A DNA stretch of 64,000 nt, from NCBI GenBank assembly GCA_029204225.1, contig CM055102.1, forward strand, positions 36,638,585 to 36,702,584, given 5' to 3'. A model generated the notes under the pieces. That model was not told the origin of the DNA, ran no database searches, and was given only the letters and a program-made list of their open reading frames with translations. The translations under genes and the position numbers were made by a program. This stretch comes from Diphasiastrum complanatum (lineage: Eukaryota > Streptophyta > Lycopodiopsida > Lycopodiales > Lycopodiaceae). Shown one piece after another: positions 1-11,386 of the stretch (position 1 is the first letter of the stretch; each line of letters starts with the position of its first letter).

Positions 1-239
1 AACCTGTAGATCTTGTTGAGGATTTGAAGACACTCTCTACTCATCGTTCATCCTTTCTATTTGTTGGATTTCTATCCTCTCCATCCCTATCTCTCTATTA
101 ATCTAGATCCATTCACTAGTTGTTGTAAATACTTGCAAAGTCGCATACTCTGCAGAGATACACACGTGTTTCCTAATAGTATGTAGAAATACAAGGGAAT
201 AGATGACAATATCCTGACGACTCAGCCTTGAAGGTGAAG

Positions 240-1290
240 ACTGTAAGACTGAGTTTTCAGAATGGATTATCGAAGCTCATACCAAATTTATTATATGTCC
301 TGAACCTGACAACAAATCTGTTGTCGGGGTCAGTCGAATTAGAGACTTAGGACATAGGGTAGAGTTTCAGGTAGATTCCTGTCAGATTCTTGATAAAATT
401 AGCAAGAGGATTTTTCCACTCGGAAAGAGGCAAGGATATCTCTATAGGCTTAGTTATTGTAACTTTGTAACTGATTGTGCTTTAAGTAGTTCACCATCTA
501 ATCATAAAGGATTGATTTGGCATTATAGACTTGGTCACCTTAATCACGTATCGATAGGTAACATGTCTAGATGTTCATGAATTAGACTATCAAACTGTCG
601 ACCCTCATGTTTGCCAGAGCTGTATCATAGGAAAGCATGCAAGAAGGCCATTTAAGTCAAATCAATAATATATATCTAAAGATTTGCTAGACATTGTACG
701 TACTTATATATGTGGCCCAATGCAAACACCATCATTGCTTGATGCTAAATTCTTTATTACATTTATAGATGACTATTCCAAAAGAACTGTTGTATATTTT
801 CTAAAGCACAAATATGAAGCTTTCCAGTTCTTCAAGAAATACAAAAAAAATGTTGAGTTGCAGACAAGCAAGAAGATCAAAGCTCTTAGAAGCGACAACG
901 ACGGTGAATACATCTCAAATGAGTGCAAGGACTATTGCTCAGCCAATAGCATCGAGCAGCAGTTTGCTGCTTCCTATTCTCCACAATTGAATGGACTGCC
1001 AAAAAAGAAGAACAGGACCTTAGTCGAGTTTGTCAAATGCATGATAACTCATGATTCGTTGCCCAAATCGTTCTGGCAACATGTTGTTTCAATAGTGACC
1101 TACGTGCAGAATTGATGTATAACTAAAGGCCTCCCTGATAACAAGACCCCTCATGAAGACTAGACAAGTTCCAAACCTTCATTGAAATATTTGAGAGTAT
1201 TCGGATGTACTGCCTATGCTCATGTCCCAAATGACAATAGAAAGAAATTAGATGAGCATTCTTTTAAAACTATTTTTGTTGGCTGAGAGG
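240..1290 (+). pseudogene. Copia (Ty1) pol remnant: GAG-pre-integrase and integrase
   Basis: Translation in shifting frames gives the end of the protease region (LLSVSRI-like at about 310-350), a GAG-pre-integrase HYRLGHLNH motif near 520-550, then an integrase core at 684-1115 and a degraded integrase C-terminus (YLRVFGC, about 1185-1210). In the core, the first catalytic Asp of the usual H-T/S-D-CGPM block is Tyr (TYICGPM), the second survives (RSDNDGEY), and the catalytic Glu of the usual VAERKNR block is Lys (LPKKKNR). With several stops and shifts, the copy is dead. It belongs to the same family as the minus-strand element at 55.5-57.5 kb, sharing the CGPMQTPSLLDAK block. The 240 bases to the left show nothing recognisable, and no RT or LTR is visible to the right. 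Confidence 0.85.
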
Positions 1291-2925
1291 TAAAATACAG
1301 TACAGTAAAACACCATAAAGCAAGACTTATTTCAAGACATCCAGCTGGTACCTGCCACCATCCCACAACACAAAACCACGCGAGTTAGTATGTGAGGAGT
1401 ACAAAATAAGCATTGCTACTTAACAGCTTAGTTTAAAATAAAAAATCTTAGCCCAATCTTCCCATTCACTTGTGAATCTTAGCGATAGGCTAAGTCGTCA
1501 TATTACCATATCAGGACAAAAGCCATGCTAATAAGTGTAACATGTATTAGTCCATATCAATTATTAGTCTTTGGTATATATTAAATCAATGAAAGGACGC
1601 TTGCTAAACATGTGCAAATTGGTTTTACAAAAGCTGTCAGCAATCAGCGACTATCACAATATGTGTGTGATCAACAAATTGCTTATTGCAATCTTTTAGC
1701 CACAAGGCCGCAAGCCTCAATGTAGCCTATTCAAATCATAAATTAAGATTGTATCTCATGCGTATTACTTACCATAAAATGATGCATGTAATGTATACAT
1801 ACCTGGAGGCAGCTTTGAACAACCCTCTTGTATAGTGGCAGATGGGCGGTACCAAACTACACGGTTGCTTTGAAAGCATATTGAAGATGAAGAAGAATAG
1901 GATATGTGAAAAAATCATAACGAATAGCTGTTAGCGCAAGTATCTTCTTTGTCAGCTAGCATTGATTTTGCCTCACAGAATCTGCTTACCAACGACCAGC
2001 CATGTTGCAGTAGGATCTCTCATGGATGATTCTACTACGGATGGCATCTACTCGGCTGTCGCAGCAGAAGCTTGACAGCGTTTAGCAATGGTTCTCTGTC
2101 TGAATGTTAGCTCGATACTATCTGACAGAGATTCAGTTTGACAATGATTCACGTGGTTACAAATCTATATGCAAAGGCTCAGTCACTGAATCTGGTTGTA
2201 GTATAACAATGATGTACCCGCATGTCAAAGGCACACCTATGACCTGATCTCGATCCTTTACTGGCAATGGAAGCTCAACTTGGATATAGGATCTATCAGA
2301 ACTTGATTCCTACTTTCTATAGACTGTTTCAGTTCTTGCTTTATTATTACAGACTGCAAATTATTACTTAACTAATCTACAGAAACATCAGGGAACTAAA
2401 CTAAAACTACTCTTACTGGAATCACAGAATCAACATAACATCCTCTAAACTAAAATCACAGAATCTACAAATGCTTCCTACATTTGTCACTCAACAGTTG
2501 TAAGGAGAAACCGGTAGACATCAGAACTCAGTGGAATGGTGGATCAATCTCCAAGTCCTGCACATCTACTTGATGCTAACACAAATGAGAATCCTACAAA
2601 GTGCTTCCTACAACTGTCACTCAATAGTTGTAAGAAGAACTTCTCAAGGAGCCGATAACTAAGAAGCATCTGAATTGAATGGAATGATGGATCAGCCTCC
2701 AAGCCCTGCACATCTACTAATGCTAATCCCAAACCAATCCTTAAGAGAGAAATAGACAACAACAAACACATTCATAGCCCATCTTGACCAGAGACAATGC
2801 TTGACTTCAGGTATTACCACTACTCGTGCACCTGCGCCTACTAGGAGAGTTTGCCTTCAAAGCCCCATACTTCTTAGAGTTATTGTCCACGAAGATGACA
2901 AAGATGACACATATAGTTCTATCTC
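1291..2925. other. Unassigned non-coding stretch
   Basis: No coding region, RNA gene or clear transposon domain was found on either strand. The only structure is a diverged tandem duplication near 2470-2720, listed separately. Confidence 0.5.
2472..2718. repeat. Diverged tandem duplication, unit about 130-150 bp
   Basis: The block GCTTCCTACA ... GTCACTCAA.AGTTGTAAG ... GGATCA.TCTCCAAG.CCTGCACATCTACT occurs twice (starts near 2472 and 2601), with point changes and a small length difference. It has no coding content. Confidence 0.75.
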
Positions 2926-3089
2926 TTGGATATATTTTGGTTTGTTGTAGTTCTTTTAGTGATAGACATTATGTATTTCAGATTATATTTCTTTAGTTGT
3001 TTTGTGGAGTTACTATGCTCCCATGTTACTACACACTTGAGACATACTACTACTGTCTTGTATGCTTTTTGGCATCAGAAGACAGTAAG

Positions 3090-3272
<183 letters not shown>

Positions 3273-3614
3273 GAAAACTTAGAGTAAAACCAAAACATTG
3301 TTTGTGCAATTGTAGAAAAATATTGTTGCATAATCTACCCTAGTGTGATGCGTTGTGGTGATAGAGGGGTCTATGGTGTGGTATTGATTACCTAAGTTTA
3401 GACCCGCCCACATTGTTCGAGGAAAAAGAAGATATGATTGCACATCGTAAAATATAACAAATGCCACCAGACACACATGAGAAGAGAAGGCTTCCAAAAA
3501 TGACAACCTTTTTGCAATTGAGTTTAAGCGTAAAAAATCTTCACACAAAAGGGTGAAGACCTTGCAAGATATAGATGCACATATTATATTAACTTGGCTT
3601 TTATAAGACTTTTT

Positions 3615-3821
3615 TCTTTGTTGTTTTAGTTGAAACAAGCTCTCATTCTCCTCACCTTATTCAGTTGGCTTTTCCATGGAAAGGCCATTTTCCATTTTCT
3701 TTCTGCTTTCAATCTTGCCCAAACTCTCACTGCAACCGAAGTCTCAATCACAATGTGCAATGAGAATCAGATCCTCACTATACTCCAAGATTGTTGTCCC
3801 CAGCAGTTGTCTAGGATTGGC
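3615..3821 (+). pseudogene. 5' fragment of a dead UDP-glycosyltransferase copy
   Basis: About 200 bp align by eye with the start of the intact UGT at 19.25-19.46 kb. Shared peptides include LSAFNLAQTLTA and DCCPQQLSRI, and the same order of words is seen in the DNA (CTTTTCCATGGA, AACTCTCACTGCA, GAGAATCAGATCC). The initiator ATG is changed to ACA-type sequence, and a small insertion between the FPW and LSAFNLA words breaks the frame. After the CCTGTTCC at about 3820 the similarity stops, so the acceptor domain beyond residue 65 and the entire sugar-donor domain with its PSPG box are missing. It cannot encode an enzyme. Together with the copied UGT 3' flank at 18.25 kb it suggests a second UGT locus that was split. 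Confidence 0.85.
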
Positions 3822-3842
3822 CTGTTCCCACCAATCCATTAG

Positions 3843-4734
3843 CAATACTTAAGTATTGCCTATGTGATTGAGACTCCATTAACCTTAACATGGCACTTAT
3901 GGCCCCACATGCCTTTTGTATGTTTCCTGATGGATTATGGTTAAGTATGCTTGGGCCCCATCAATGTTTCACCATTTTGCCCTGTTGATGCATTCATAGC
4001 TGCACTGTTGTCCATAATAGCACCATCATTTTTTAACATATGGCAAATCACTGAAAAAGAAAATTTCTATAGCCAACCGTTAAGCTAAGTGACCTCCTGA
4101 GGTCTCACTATCTTGGCGCTGCTAATGCACTACACCCGATATCTGATAATGTTTGGCTAACTAGCAACAACTAGAACTAACAACTGGTGGGGCCTCACTT
4201 ATCTTAGTTAACGGGTAGCATAGTTAATTAAGTATTGCTAATGAGTTCGTGAAAACATGCCCTATGCTTGCCAAATCATGATCATGAGACAAGTTTCTGC
4301 TAGCTTCTATCACTAATGTAACTTTCATAGATAACTTAGGGACTTGCCCCACTTACAAGTTGGTGATTTTCAGTTAGTGCTAACTAAAGCTAACCAAGAA
4401 GTGTGTTGCCCCACTTACAGTTAGCTCACACAAGCTAGTTAATGGATTCAATTAGCACTAACTTGAACTAGTTCATTTTGTGATGTTGCTTAGACACATT
4501 CGTTAAGCTAACTTGTGCTTCGGTTAGTGTTGAATCCAACTCCCTCAGTCCTTAGTTGCCTTCCTCTCTTGTCCTCCTCAACTGCCACAATCCACTGCCG
4601 GCCAATTTTGTCTCCTTGTGTTGCACCTCTCTTCTTCTCCATAGCTACTCCTTGTTTAGTAACATGTAAATGGCTAAATTGTAAGTGGAGCAACACCTCA
4701 GTTACAACAAACCTAATTGAGGCAGATAAATGGG
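3843..4734. other. Unassigned non-coding stretch with GTTAGCTAAC-like words
   Basis: No gene recognised. The sequence is rich in GTTAGCTAA / TTAGCTAAC words in both orientations (about 4080-4540). A similar patch with GCTAGCTTCTATC lies at about 46890-46950 in TBCB intron 1. This hints at a dispersed DNA element, but no clean terminal repeats were found. Confidence 0.35.
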
Positions 4735-4944
4735 TGTAGTGCAAGCATGCCAAAGGGAGCCAAGAACCATGACTTAGCTTCCCAACTTTCAACTCTCGCC
4801 ATCCCACTTGACATACAAGTAACCAACATGTTAACTACATTAGATCCCAAGATGGCCATCCTGGGAGACTTAGCTTCCCAACCTTCAACTCTTGCCATCC
4901 CACTTGACATACAAGTAGCCAACATGTTAACTACATTAGAGTTA
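4735..4944 (-). repeat. LTR-end fragment with an internal 96-bp tandem duplication
   Basis: It begins TGTAGTGCAAGCATGCC, matching the TGTAGCGCAGGCATCCC ends of the LTRs at 32998 and 36469, and continues with AAAGGGAGCCAAGAACC. The part from GACTTAGCTTCCCAAC to CTACATTAGA occurs twice (from 4771 and from 4867). By analogy with the copy at 36469, which is followed by a primer site on the minus strand, this is the 3' end of an LTR lying on the minus strand. Confidence 0.7.
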
Positions 4945-5213
4945 GAATTAAAGTAGAATCACTGTGCTACTGCACTGTGGGTCCTATCAGTGGATAAGGA
5001 TCAGTTGGCCTTGCCACAAGGCAAGTCGATGGGACACGCGTCCCACTAACGACAACCTGGGTCATGAATGGGTTGCCTGAGTGAACAACTATATGTACAG
5101 TGTAATTTCATTTTGAGAAATACAGTTGCTATGTGAGCTTGCAGTGGAGAGTGCTTTCTGTTTGTGTTACTATGTAGCATGAACTATGTTCATGTGCAAA
5201 GCAAATTCTAAGC
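4945..5213 (+). repeat. Putative 3' part of the 5' LTR of the outer Copia element
   Basis: The sequence lies directly upstream of an initiator-Met primer site and ends GTGCAAAGCA before a short spacer (about 5204-5213), as expected for an LTR end. The LTR start cannot be fixed because no matching 3' LTR was found. Confidence 0.5.
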
Positions 5214-5226
5214 TGGTATCAGAGCC
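5214..5226 (+). other. Primer-binding site (initiator tRNA-Met type)
   Basis: TGGTATCAGAGCC is the usual plant Copia primer site complementary to the 3' end of initiator tRNA-Met. It marks the 5' boundary of the internal region of the outer element. Confidence 0.9.
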
Positions 5227-6549
5227 GTACAGGGAGTGTACACAGTACAACATCGCTGTCGAAGAGAGCTTCATGAGAAGAGAAGTCTTCTGAGAGTTCG
5301 GGGTTTACGGCGGGCTGAAGACGGAAAGAAAAGTCACTGTATAGATAGTCGTTAGGTGTAAAGGGATTTGCAGAGGAGCTGCAAAGAGCAATGATAGTGG
5401 TCATAGCAATTGATAGGGCAGGATTTGGTGAAAAACTAAGAAAACTGTGAATTTCTCAGCTTCGGTGGGGTTTGAAGTTTTCTCTACAAAGTTGAACCGT
5501 GTGTGGTGAAATCCTTACCAAATCATATGCCGTCAGTCCCATCACATTGGTAGGACTAGGGCGACCTCAAGGAGGTTGAATTTGTAAGAAAAAAACTCAG
5601 AGTAAAGTTGAGAATTGCTTGGAAAAGAGCTGAAGAAGGGTTTCTTGGTAAAAATCAAAAAACTGTAGGAAAAACCAGCTGTTTACAGTCGTTCCAAGGC
5701 AAAATACAGATCTGAAAAGTTCCTCCAGGGCGCAGCCAGCTACAGATTCAGATTGGATCAAAAACGCTCCAGAATCGCGCAAGAACAAGCTGATTTGGCT
5801 TGAACATAAGCAATAAATCAGGAAAGAGGAGGAGAGGTCGTGGAGGCCGTGAGGACTGGTCGCACGCTTCAAAACCAAAGAACACATAGTGTTCCAAAGT
5901 GAGACGTGCCTGCAAGCATGTGGATCAGCGCACAAAAGCGCCCAGGACCGTCGGATCTCCAGTCACATAGATCTGTGGTAAAGATCGAGCCTCCAAGAAC
6001 AATTGTGGGCCGCTGGATCCAAGGTAGCCATTGGATTGAGGTGAAAGGGGCTTTGAAAGGACCTGAAGGCCATTGAAGGAAGATTGGCCATTCAACTTCA
6101 ATAGAAATTTTCAAACTGAAATTGGAGTTGGGTCCCGTCACATGTGAAAGGTGAAGTTTCTTCAAGGTAAAGAAACAGTTCAAAAGTTCAAAAAGCCCTT
6201 ATTTTTTAGTCCCTTAGCCTATTTTGATCGAACGAAAGGCTATAACCTCCAAACGAAGGGCACCCGGACTGTATTTGCAACTACGCTACCGCAAAACAGA
6301 GTGATTGTAGTAGAGAAAGTGTTCAGAGCACACCAAAAGTGATTTCATCATTTCAGTGGGCACGAAGTTGGGAGTTGACGACTGAGTGCATTTTGGAAGG
6401 CGACGTCGATTTGGCTTTCAAATTGGTGGAAAAGCGGTGAGTGGCCTGGTAAGGAAAAAAGTGCAAGTCATTATTTTCAACTTCTGACATCATTGTTGGC
6501 CTCAGCATACTGTTTTTAGCCTACGGTAGAAGTTTCAAGCAGTTTTGCG
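5227..6549 (+). other. Untranslated leader of the outer Copia element
   Basis: About 1.3 kb between primer site and gag. No supported coding region on either strand, only short open frames without recognisable similarity. Confidence 0.6.
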
Positions 6550-7165
6550 ATGGCAAACATGGGAGAGTCCATTTTGAGTGAAAGTAGCAAATTGGACGGG
6601 ATTTCCAACTATGCAGTGTGGAAATTCAAAATGAAAAACATATTGATGGAGAAAGACGTGTGGGAAGTCGTCACAGGTGATGAAAGAAGGCCACCAAATG
6701 AAGTGGATATCAAAGTGTTCGAAAAAAAGATGAGGAAAGCTTTGACCTTCATTAACTTGTTAGTGAAGGATCACATCATTACCCACATTTCTGATGTTGT
6801 TACACCCAGACAGGCATGGGATGTGCTAAAGGAGCAGTTCGAGATGTCAAATCCGTCAAGAATCATGTTTCTGAAGTCAAAGCTGAATAGTGCCCGAATG
6901 GAGCAAGGAGAGCACATTCATACGTACATGACCGAAATCAAGACAATGAGGGATGAACTGCATTCTATTGGTGAGCGCATACGTGATGTGGAGCTGGTGC
7001 ATAATGCATTGTGTGGCATTGCGAAACCCTATCAGATGTTTGTGAGCGGAATAACATCAAGAGAAAGATTGCCAACCTTTGACGAGCTCACATGAATCTT
7101 GATGCTGGAAGAGCAACGACGAGAAATGGTGAAAGCTAGACGTCAAAATACTGACGATCAGACAC
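6550..7165 (+). pseudogene. Copia gag (DUF4219/UBN2 type), outer element
   Basis: The frame from ATG 6550 encodes a gag-type start with LDGISNYAVWKFKMKNIL, the LNG.NY..WK..M hallmark of plant Copia gag, followed by the UBN2 region (AWDVLKEQFE near residue 95 and the MFLKSKLNSARM motif). A TGA at 7093 interrupts it and coding resemblance continues in the same frame (MLEEQRREM) until a frameshift near 7165 leads into the zinc-knuckle frame. It would form virus-like particle capsid in an active element. Disabled here. Confidence 0.85.
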
Positions 7166-8681
7166 TTGCGACGCCAAAAACAAGGCAAGGACAAGGGCAA
7201 GAAGAAGTCTAAGCAGCAATTTGTCAAGTCTCAGGAGGATGAGGGATCTTCTAGTAAGACCAAGAAGATAGGCAAGTGCTTCCATTGTGGTAAAAAGGGC
7301 CATTGGAAGAGTGAATGTCGCAAATTCTTGGTGGAACAAGGCAAGGGGAAACCAAAACAAGTAGGTAACCTTGTCGATGAGGGTGAGATTGAAGACTCTA
7401 GCATCTTCATATCTGCATTGTCATCTAATCAAGATGATCAAGCATGGTATATTGACTCGGGAGCCACAAGACACATGACAGGTAACAAGAATTGGTTCAA
7501 TAGCATGAAAGTGTTGGATAATGGAACGTTCGTTTCACAAGCAAATGGCGAGGTGTGCAAGATCAAGGGGATAGGCACCGTTTCAATCCAACTACCTGAT
7601 GGCAAAAGCAGGATGATCAGAGAGGTACTTTACGTACTAGGTTTGAAGAAAATCTACTTTCTGTTGGAGTCATTACTGATCAAAAGTTGAAAGTAGAATT
7701 TGCCCATGATCGTTGCTTTGTGAAAGATGTGAACCAAAAGTTCAAAGTTATTGAGGATGGAGTAAGAGAGCCAATACAAAATTGTACAGATTGAATGCTA
7801 AAATCAAGGGGCAACATGGACTTGTATCGTCCATTCCATCGCAAACTGAGTTGTGGCATAAGAGCCTTGGTCACTTGAACTTGGGAAGCCTCAGTTTGGT
7901 GAGAAAATTGGAGATGGTAACAGGATTGCCTACCATAGAGGATCACTTGAAATTGATGTGCGAATCTTGTGTATATGGGAAGCATCATCGAGAGAAGTTC
8001 AGTAAAGGGGGTGCTGCAAGAGCAAAGAACATCCTGGATTTAATCCACACATATTTATGCGGGCCTATGAGGACCATGTCCTTAGGTAAAGCCTTCTATT
8101 TCATGACCTTTATTGATGATATGTCACGTAAGACGCGGATCTACTTCTTGAAGAAGAAATCAGATGCATTTGAAAACTTCAAAAGCTTCAAAGCATTGGT
8201 TGAAAATTAGACAGTTAGGAAGATCAAAGTCCTAAGATCAGATAGTGGAGGTGAGTACAAGTCTAATGACTTCAATGATCTTTGTGATCAATGTGGGATT
8301 AAAAGACAATTTACGCAAGCTCATACTCCTGCTCTCAATGGTGTAGCTGAGTGCAAGAATTGGACGATTGTGGAAAGTGCCAAATCTATGCTAGTTGAGA
8401 TGAAACTACCAAAAAAATTTTGGTTAGAAGCATGCAACACGGTAGCCTATCTTCAAAATAGAAGTCCTACCATTGTCATACCAAAGATAACACCTGAGGA
8501 AGCATTCACGAAGAAGAAGCCAAAGGTGAACCACTTGCGAATCTTTGGATGTAAGGCCTTTGTACACATTCCTAAGGAAGAGAGACGTAAACTTGATGTA
8601 AAAGCTATCAAGTGTATATTCCTAGAATATGATGATCCTGTGAAGGGCTATAGATGTTTTGATCTAGTGGAAAACAAAGTC
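7166..8681 (+). pseudogene. Copia zinc knuckle, protease and integrase, outer element
   Basis: The first part (7166-7690) has a CCHC knuckle (CFHCGKKGHWKSEC, near 7279-7320) and an aspartic protease site WYIDSGATRHM near 7446. After a frameshift comes the GAG-pre-integrase (LWHKSLGHLN, near 7851), then integrase. The first catalytic Asp is replaced by Tyr (IHTYLCGPM), the second is kept (RSDSGGEY, 8236-8259), and the Glu is kept (NGVAECKN). A TAG at 8208 interrupts the core. The C-terminal part (HLRIFGCKAFVHIP) runs to VENKVH at 8684, where the nested element begins. Not functional. Confidence 0.9.
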
Positions 8682-8686
8682 CATAT
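8682..8686. repeat. Target-site duplication CATAT (left)
   Basis: Direct 5-bp copy of 14191-14195, exactly flanking the nested LTR element. This is the usual duplication size for LTR retrotransposons. Confidence 0.9.
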
Positions 8687-9536
8687 TGTTGAAATTGGCA
8701 AAAGCTAACTTGATCAAATCTTGTAAATACCATTATGAGTAGTACATATCATCATTAGACATGTGTGGAGCCTGTTCCCACGTGTGAAATAAATGCATTT
8801 ATCATTTAGATGAGTCACATAGGTTGTACATACCATTTCATTTAAGATCTAGTGGCTAAAATGGCCAAAATCTAGTTTTCTAGCTATATGCCACTTGGCA
8901 TCATTTTATTGGTAGGAAAAGCTATTTCACATGGATAGGAGTGATCTCACACATGCCAAGGACTGCTCACATGTGTGAAAACATCAGTAGTAGGTGAGAT
9001 CCAACTTGTAGTAGATATTTGTGCAAGTTTCTATAAATTAGGAAAATTGCCTAAAATCAAGGGATGTGGCTATAAGTTAGGAAACTTGGTCCATGTGCCA
9101 TGTTGATGATTATTGGTGGATCCTTTGATGAGTAGGCACTCTCACACGTGCCAAATCAGCTGAGTAAGCATCAGCTCTTGTGTATATATGGTGGCTCATT
9201 TGGCCATAATTGACATGGAAGCTAAATCTTGGTTTTGGAGCAATTCTAGTGTTTTCTCTCCATTTGTCTTGTGTTTTTATGCATTGATTGGGTTCTAAGC
9301 TTAGTATACTTTATTCTCAGCCTACTGTCCATACTATGACAAGTTTTCACACATGTGAAACTAGCAAGTACAAGTTTTGATCAATAATGATTGTTCTTGT
9401 TAGATTTATTCATCTAGATTTGATCTAAATGCTATCTAATCTTGTGTAGATTGATAGGTTGATCTAATCTAACATCCAATCACACTTGTGGATCTAATTC
9501 AGATCTATTCTTGGTCCATTTTGCTGTACTTTGACA
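8687..9536 (+). repeat. 5' LTR (850 bp) of the nested element
   Basis: Starts TGTTGAAATTGG and ends TTTGACA. It is near-identical to 13341-14190. It contains several ACACGTG/CACATGTG words and a TATATAT tract (about 9182-9189) that could serve the LTR promoter; that role is an inference. Confidence 0.95.
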
Positions 9537-9549
9537 TGGTATCAGAGCC
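9537..9549 (+). other. Primer-binding site (initiator tRNA-Met type), nested element
   Basis: TGGTATCAGAGCC abuts the LTR end with no spacer. Confidence 0.92.
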
Positions 9550-11386
9550 AAGTACAAGTGCATTTAAGGCATTGATCTAAACTATACCCAAATTGGCAGG
9601 TTTTTGGAAACAAGCTAATATTGAGGTAGCGAGGTTGAATGGATAGCTAGAACCATCATATTTGTACCAATTCTTGCTGTGGGCTGCAGGTGTACTTTAC
9701 ACACGTGTGGGGCCGTAAAAGACCTATTTTGTACAATAAAATTCAGTTTGGTGCATTTTGAGCTTCATACACCCAATTTTGAGTCAATTTACTGCATTTT
9801 TCAAGCTTTCACTTGCATTGTTTCTATTCCATTGATTTGTTCTTGGTTTAGATCAATCATATAGATGGATTAAAGCTTGTTTACAGTACATTGAAGTTGA
9901 TTCTCTGATTTTTTGAGTGTACATTGAAGCTGAGAGAGAAAGAGTGCTATAAACCAAAGATTAAGGAGTGATTTGCAAGGGGAGAGATTGAAATCCATTA
10001 TACCTTCATTCTAGATTTGTTCAAGAGTGAAAGGGCTGAGTCTAGAAGCATCTAAATGCTAGAAGACACTCTTGGATCAGTCTTCCAAGTGAAATTTTAG
10101 TGAATTTCTAAAGCACAAACACTCATAAAGGCAAAATCTACCTATACAAGGTGATAAGAATTGTTGGCAAGTACTAGGAGAAAAATTTGAGATCCAAGTC
10201 ACATTGTTCACCCCTACTCAAGTGTGTGAGTGTGGTTTTTGGCTTGAATTAAATTCATAAAGGTGAGTGAGGCATATGTGTTGTGGTTGATCCAAAATTT
10301 TCAAGAGATCCTTCCTTTGTAGAGGGCAAGAACTAGTAACTCAATTCTTGACTTTGGTGGAAAAATTGTCTTCTTCATTGTGATCAAATCTTGCTAAGTG
10401 GCATTAGCTCTTTGTAAGCAAATATCTTAGTGAGAGAGAAGTATTACATTTCTGAAAATTTGAATTTCATTCCAACTCTAAAGAGGTAGAGTCATTGGTA
10501 CTTGGTGGAGTCCAATAGGGGTGAATGAATTCAATTTTTTGAGCGAAATTTTGACATTATATGTATGAAACTCAAATAAGTTCTATTCAACTTTCTTTGT
10601 GAAAGTGTGAGGGTCAAGTTGTGATCCCATTGGGAGTCTAGAACAGGGAGGAGTCCATATCTGAGTGTTCATACATGATTGGGATCTTTGTGAATCTCTA
10701 GATGTCTAATTTTAAAGCTTGGTGAAAAATTATTGACATAGATTGTTATCAAACCATTTCATGTCCATTCCAAATCTCAAGAGTGAGATTCTTTGGGTCA
10801 AGAGGGATTCCAAAAGGGGTGACTGGATCTGATCTTTGTGTGTTTGAATCAAGTATACATGTCAAGTTTTTGTGATCTAGTGTAGATCCTTTTTTTTGTG
10901 AAAATTAGTGGTTTAATTTGTTGTCAAATCAAATCAAATTCAATCCAAATATCAAGAGTGAGATTATTTGGGTCAAGAGTGATTTTAAAATAAGTGACTA
11001 AGTTTGATTATTAAATATTTGAAACAAAACCCATACTTTGTTCAAGAATCTCAAAAGTTGAGAGAACTAGTCAAGAGAACAGGAAAATCTAGGTGTCAAG
11101 TCTTTTCAAATCCATTCCAACTCTCAAGAGGAAGATTCATTGGTATTTGTTGAGTCCAATAGGGGTGTTTGGATCTTATTTTTGTGATTTGATAGAGTGC
11201 TTTTGTCTTAGAGATCAAAGAAAAGATTAGTTTCCAATTGACTAGGTTGAAAGAGATATGATTCAAAATTTGTGGTCTAGATCTTGTGTAGATCCTTCTA
11301 GATTGTTGAATGTGTTCAAATATAGTTTCTTGAGAGTCACAAATTACATTTTGAAAAGTCATATCACTAGGTTTTACTTCCTCATC
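9550..11386 (+). other. Leader of the nested element with four diverged internal repeats
   Basis: No convincing coding region. A block of roughly 65-75 bp of the pattern TCCATTCCAA-TCTCAAGAG-GATTC-TTGG...GTCCAATAGGGGTG occurs at about 10467, 10763, 10940 and 11111. The copies are diverged, and the spacing is about 296, 177 and 171 bp. Confidence 0.7.

Noticed and set aside
5214-6549. Small open frames in the Copia leader as separate genes
   Set aside because: They lie between primer site and gag and show no domain.
9537-9549. A tRNA gene at the TGGTATCAGAGCC sites
   Set aside because: These are retroelement primer sites complementary to tRNA, not tRNA genes; no cloverleaf is present. No other tRNA or rRNA gene was seen in the window.
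11258-11386. Upstream in-frame ATG 11258 for the nested element's protein
   Set aside because: The added 43 residues show no motif; the MASIGGN start fits gag-like proteins better.
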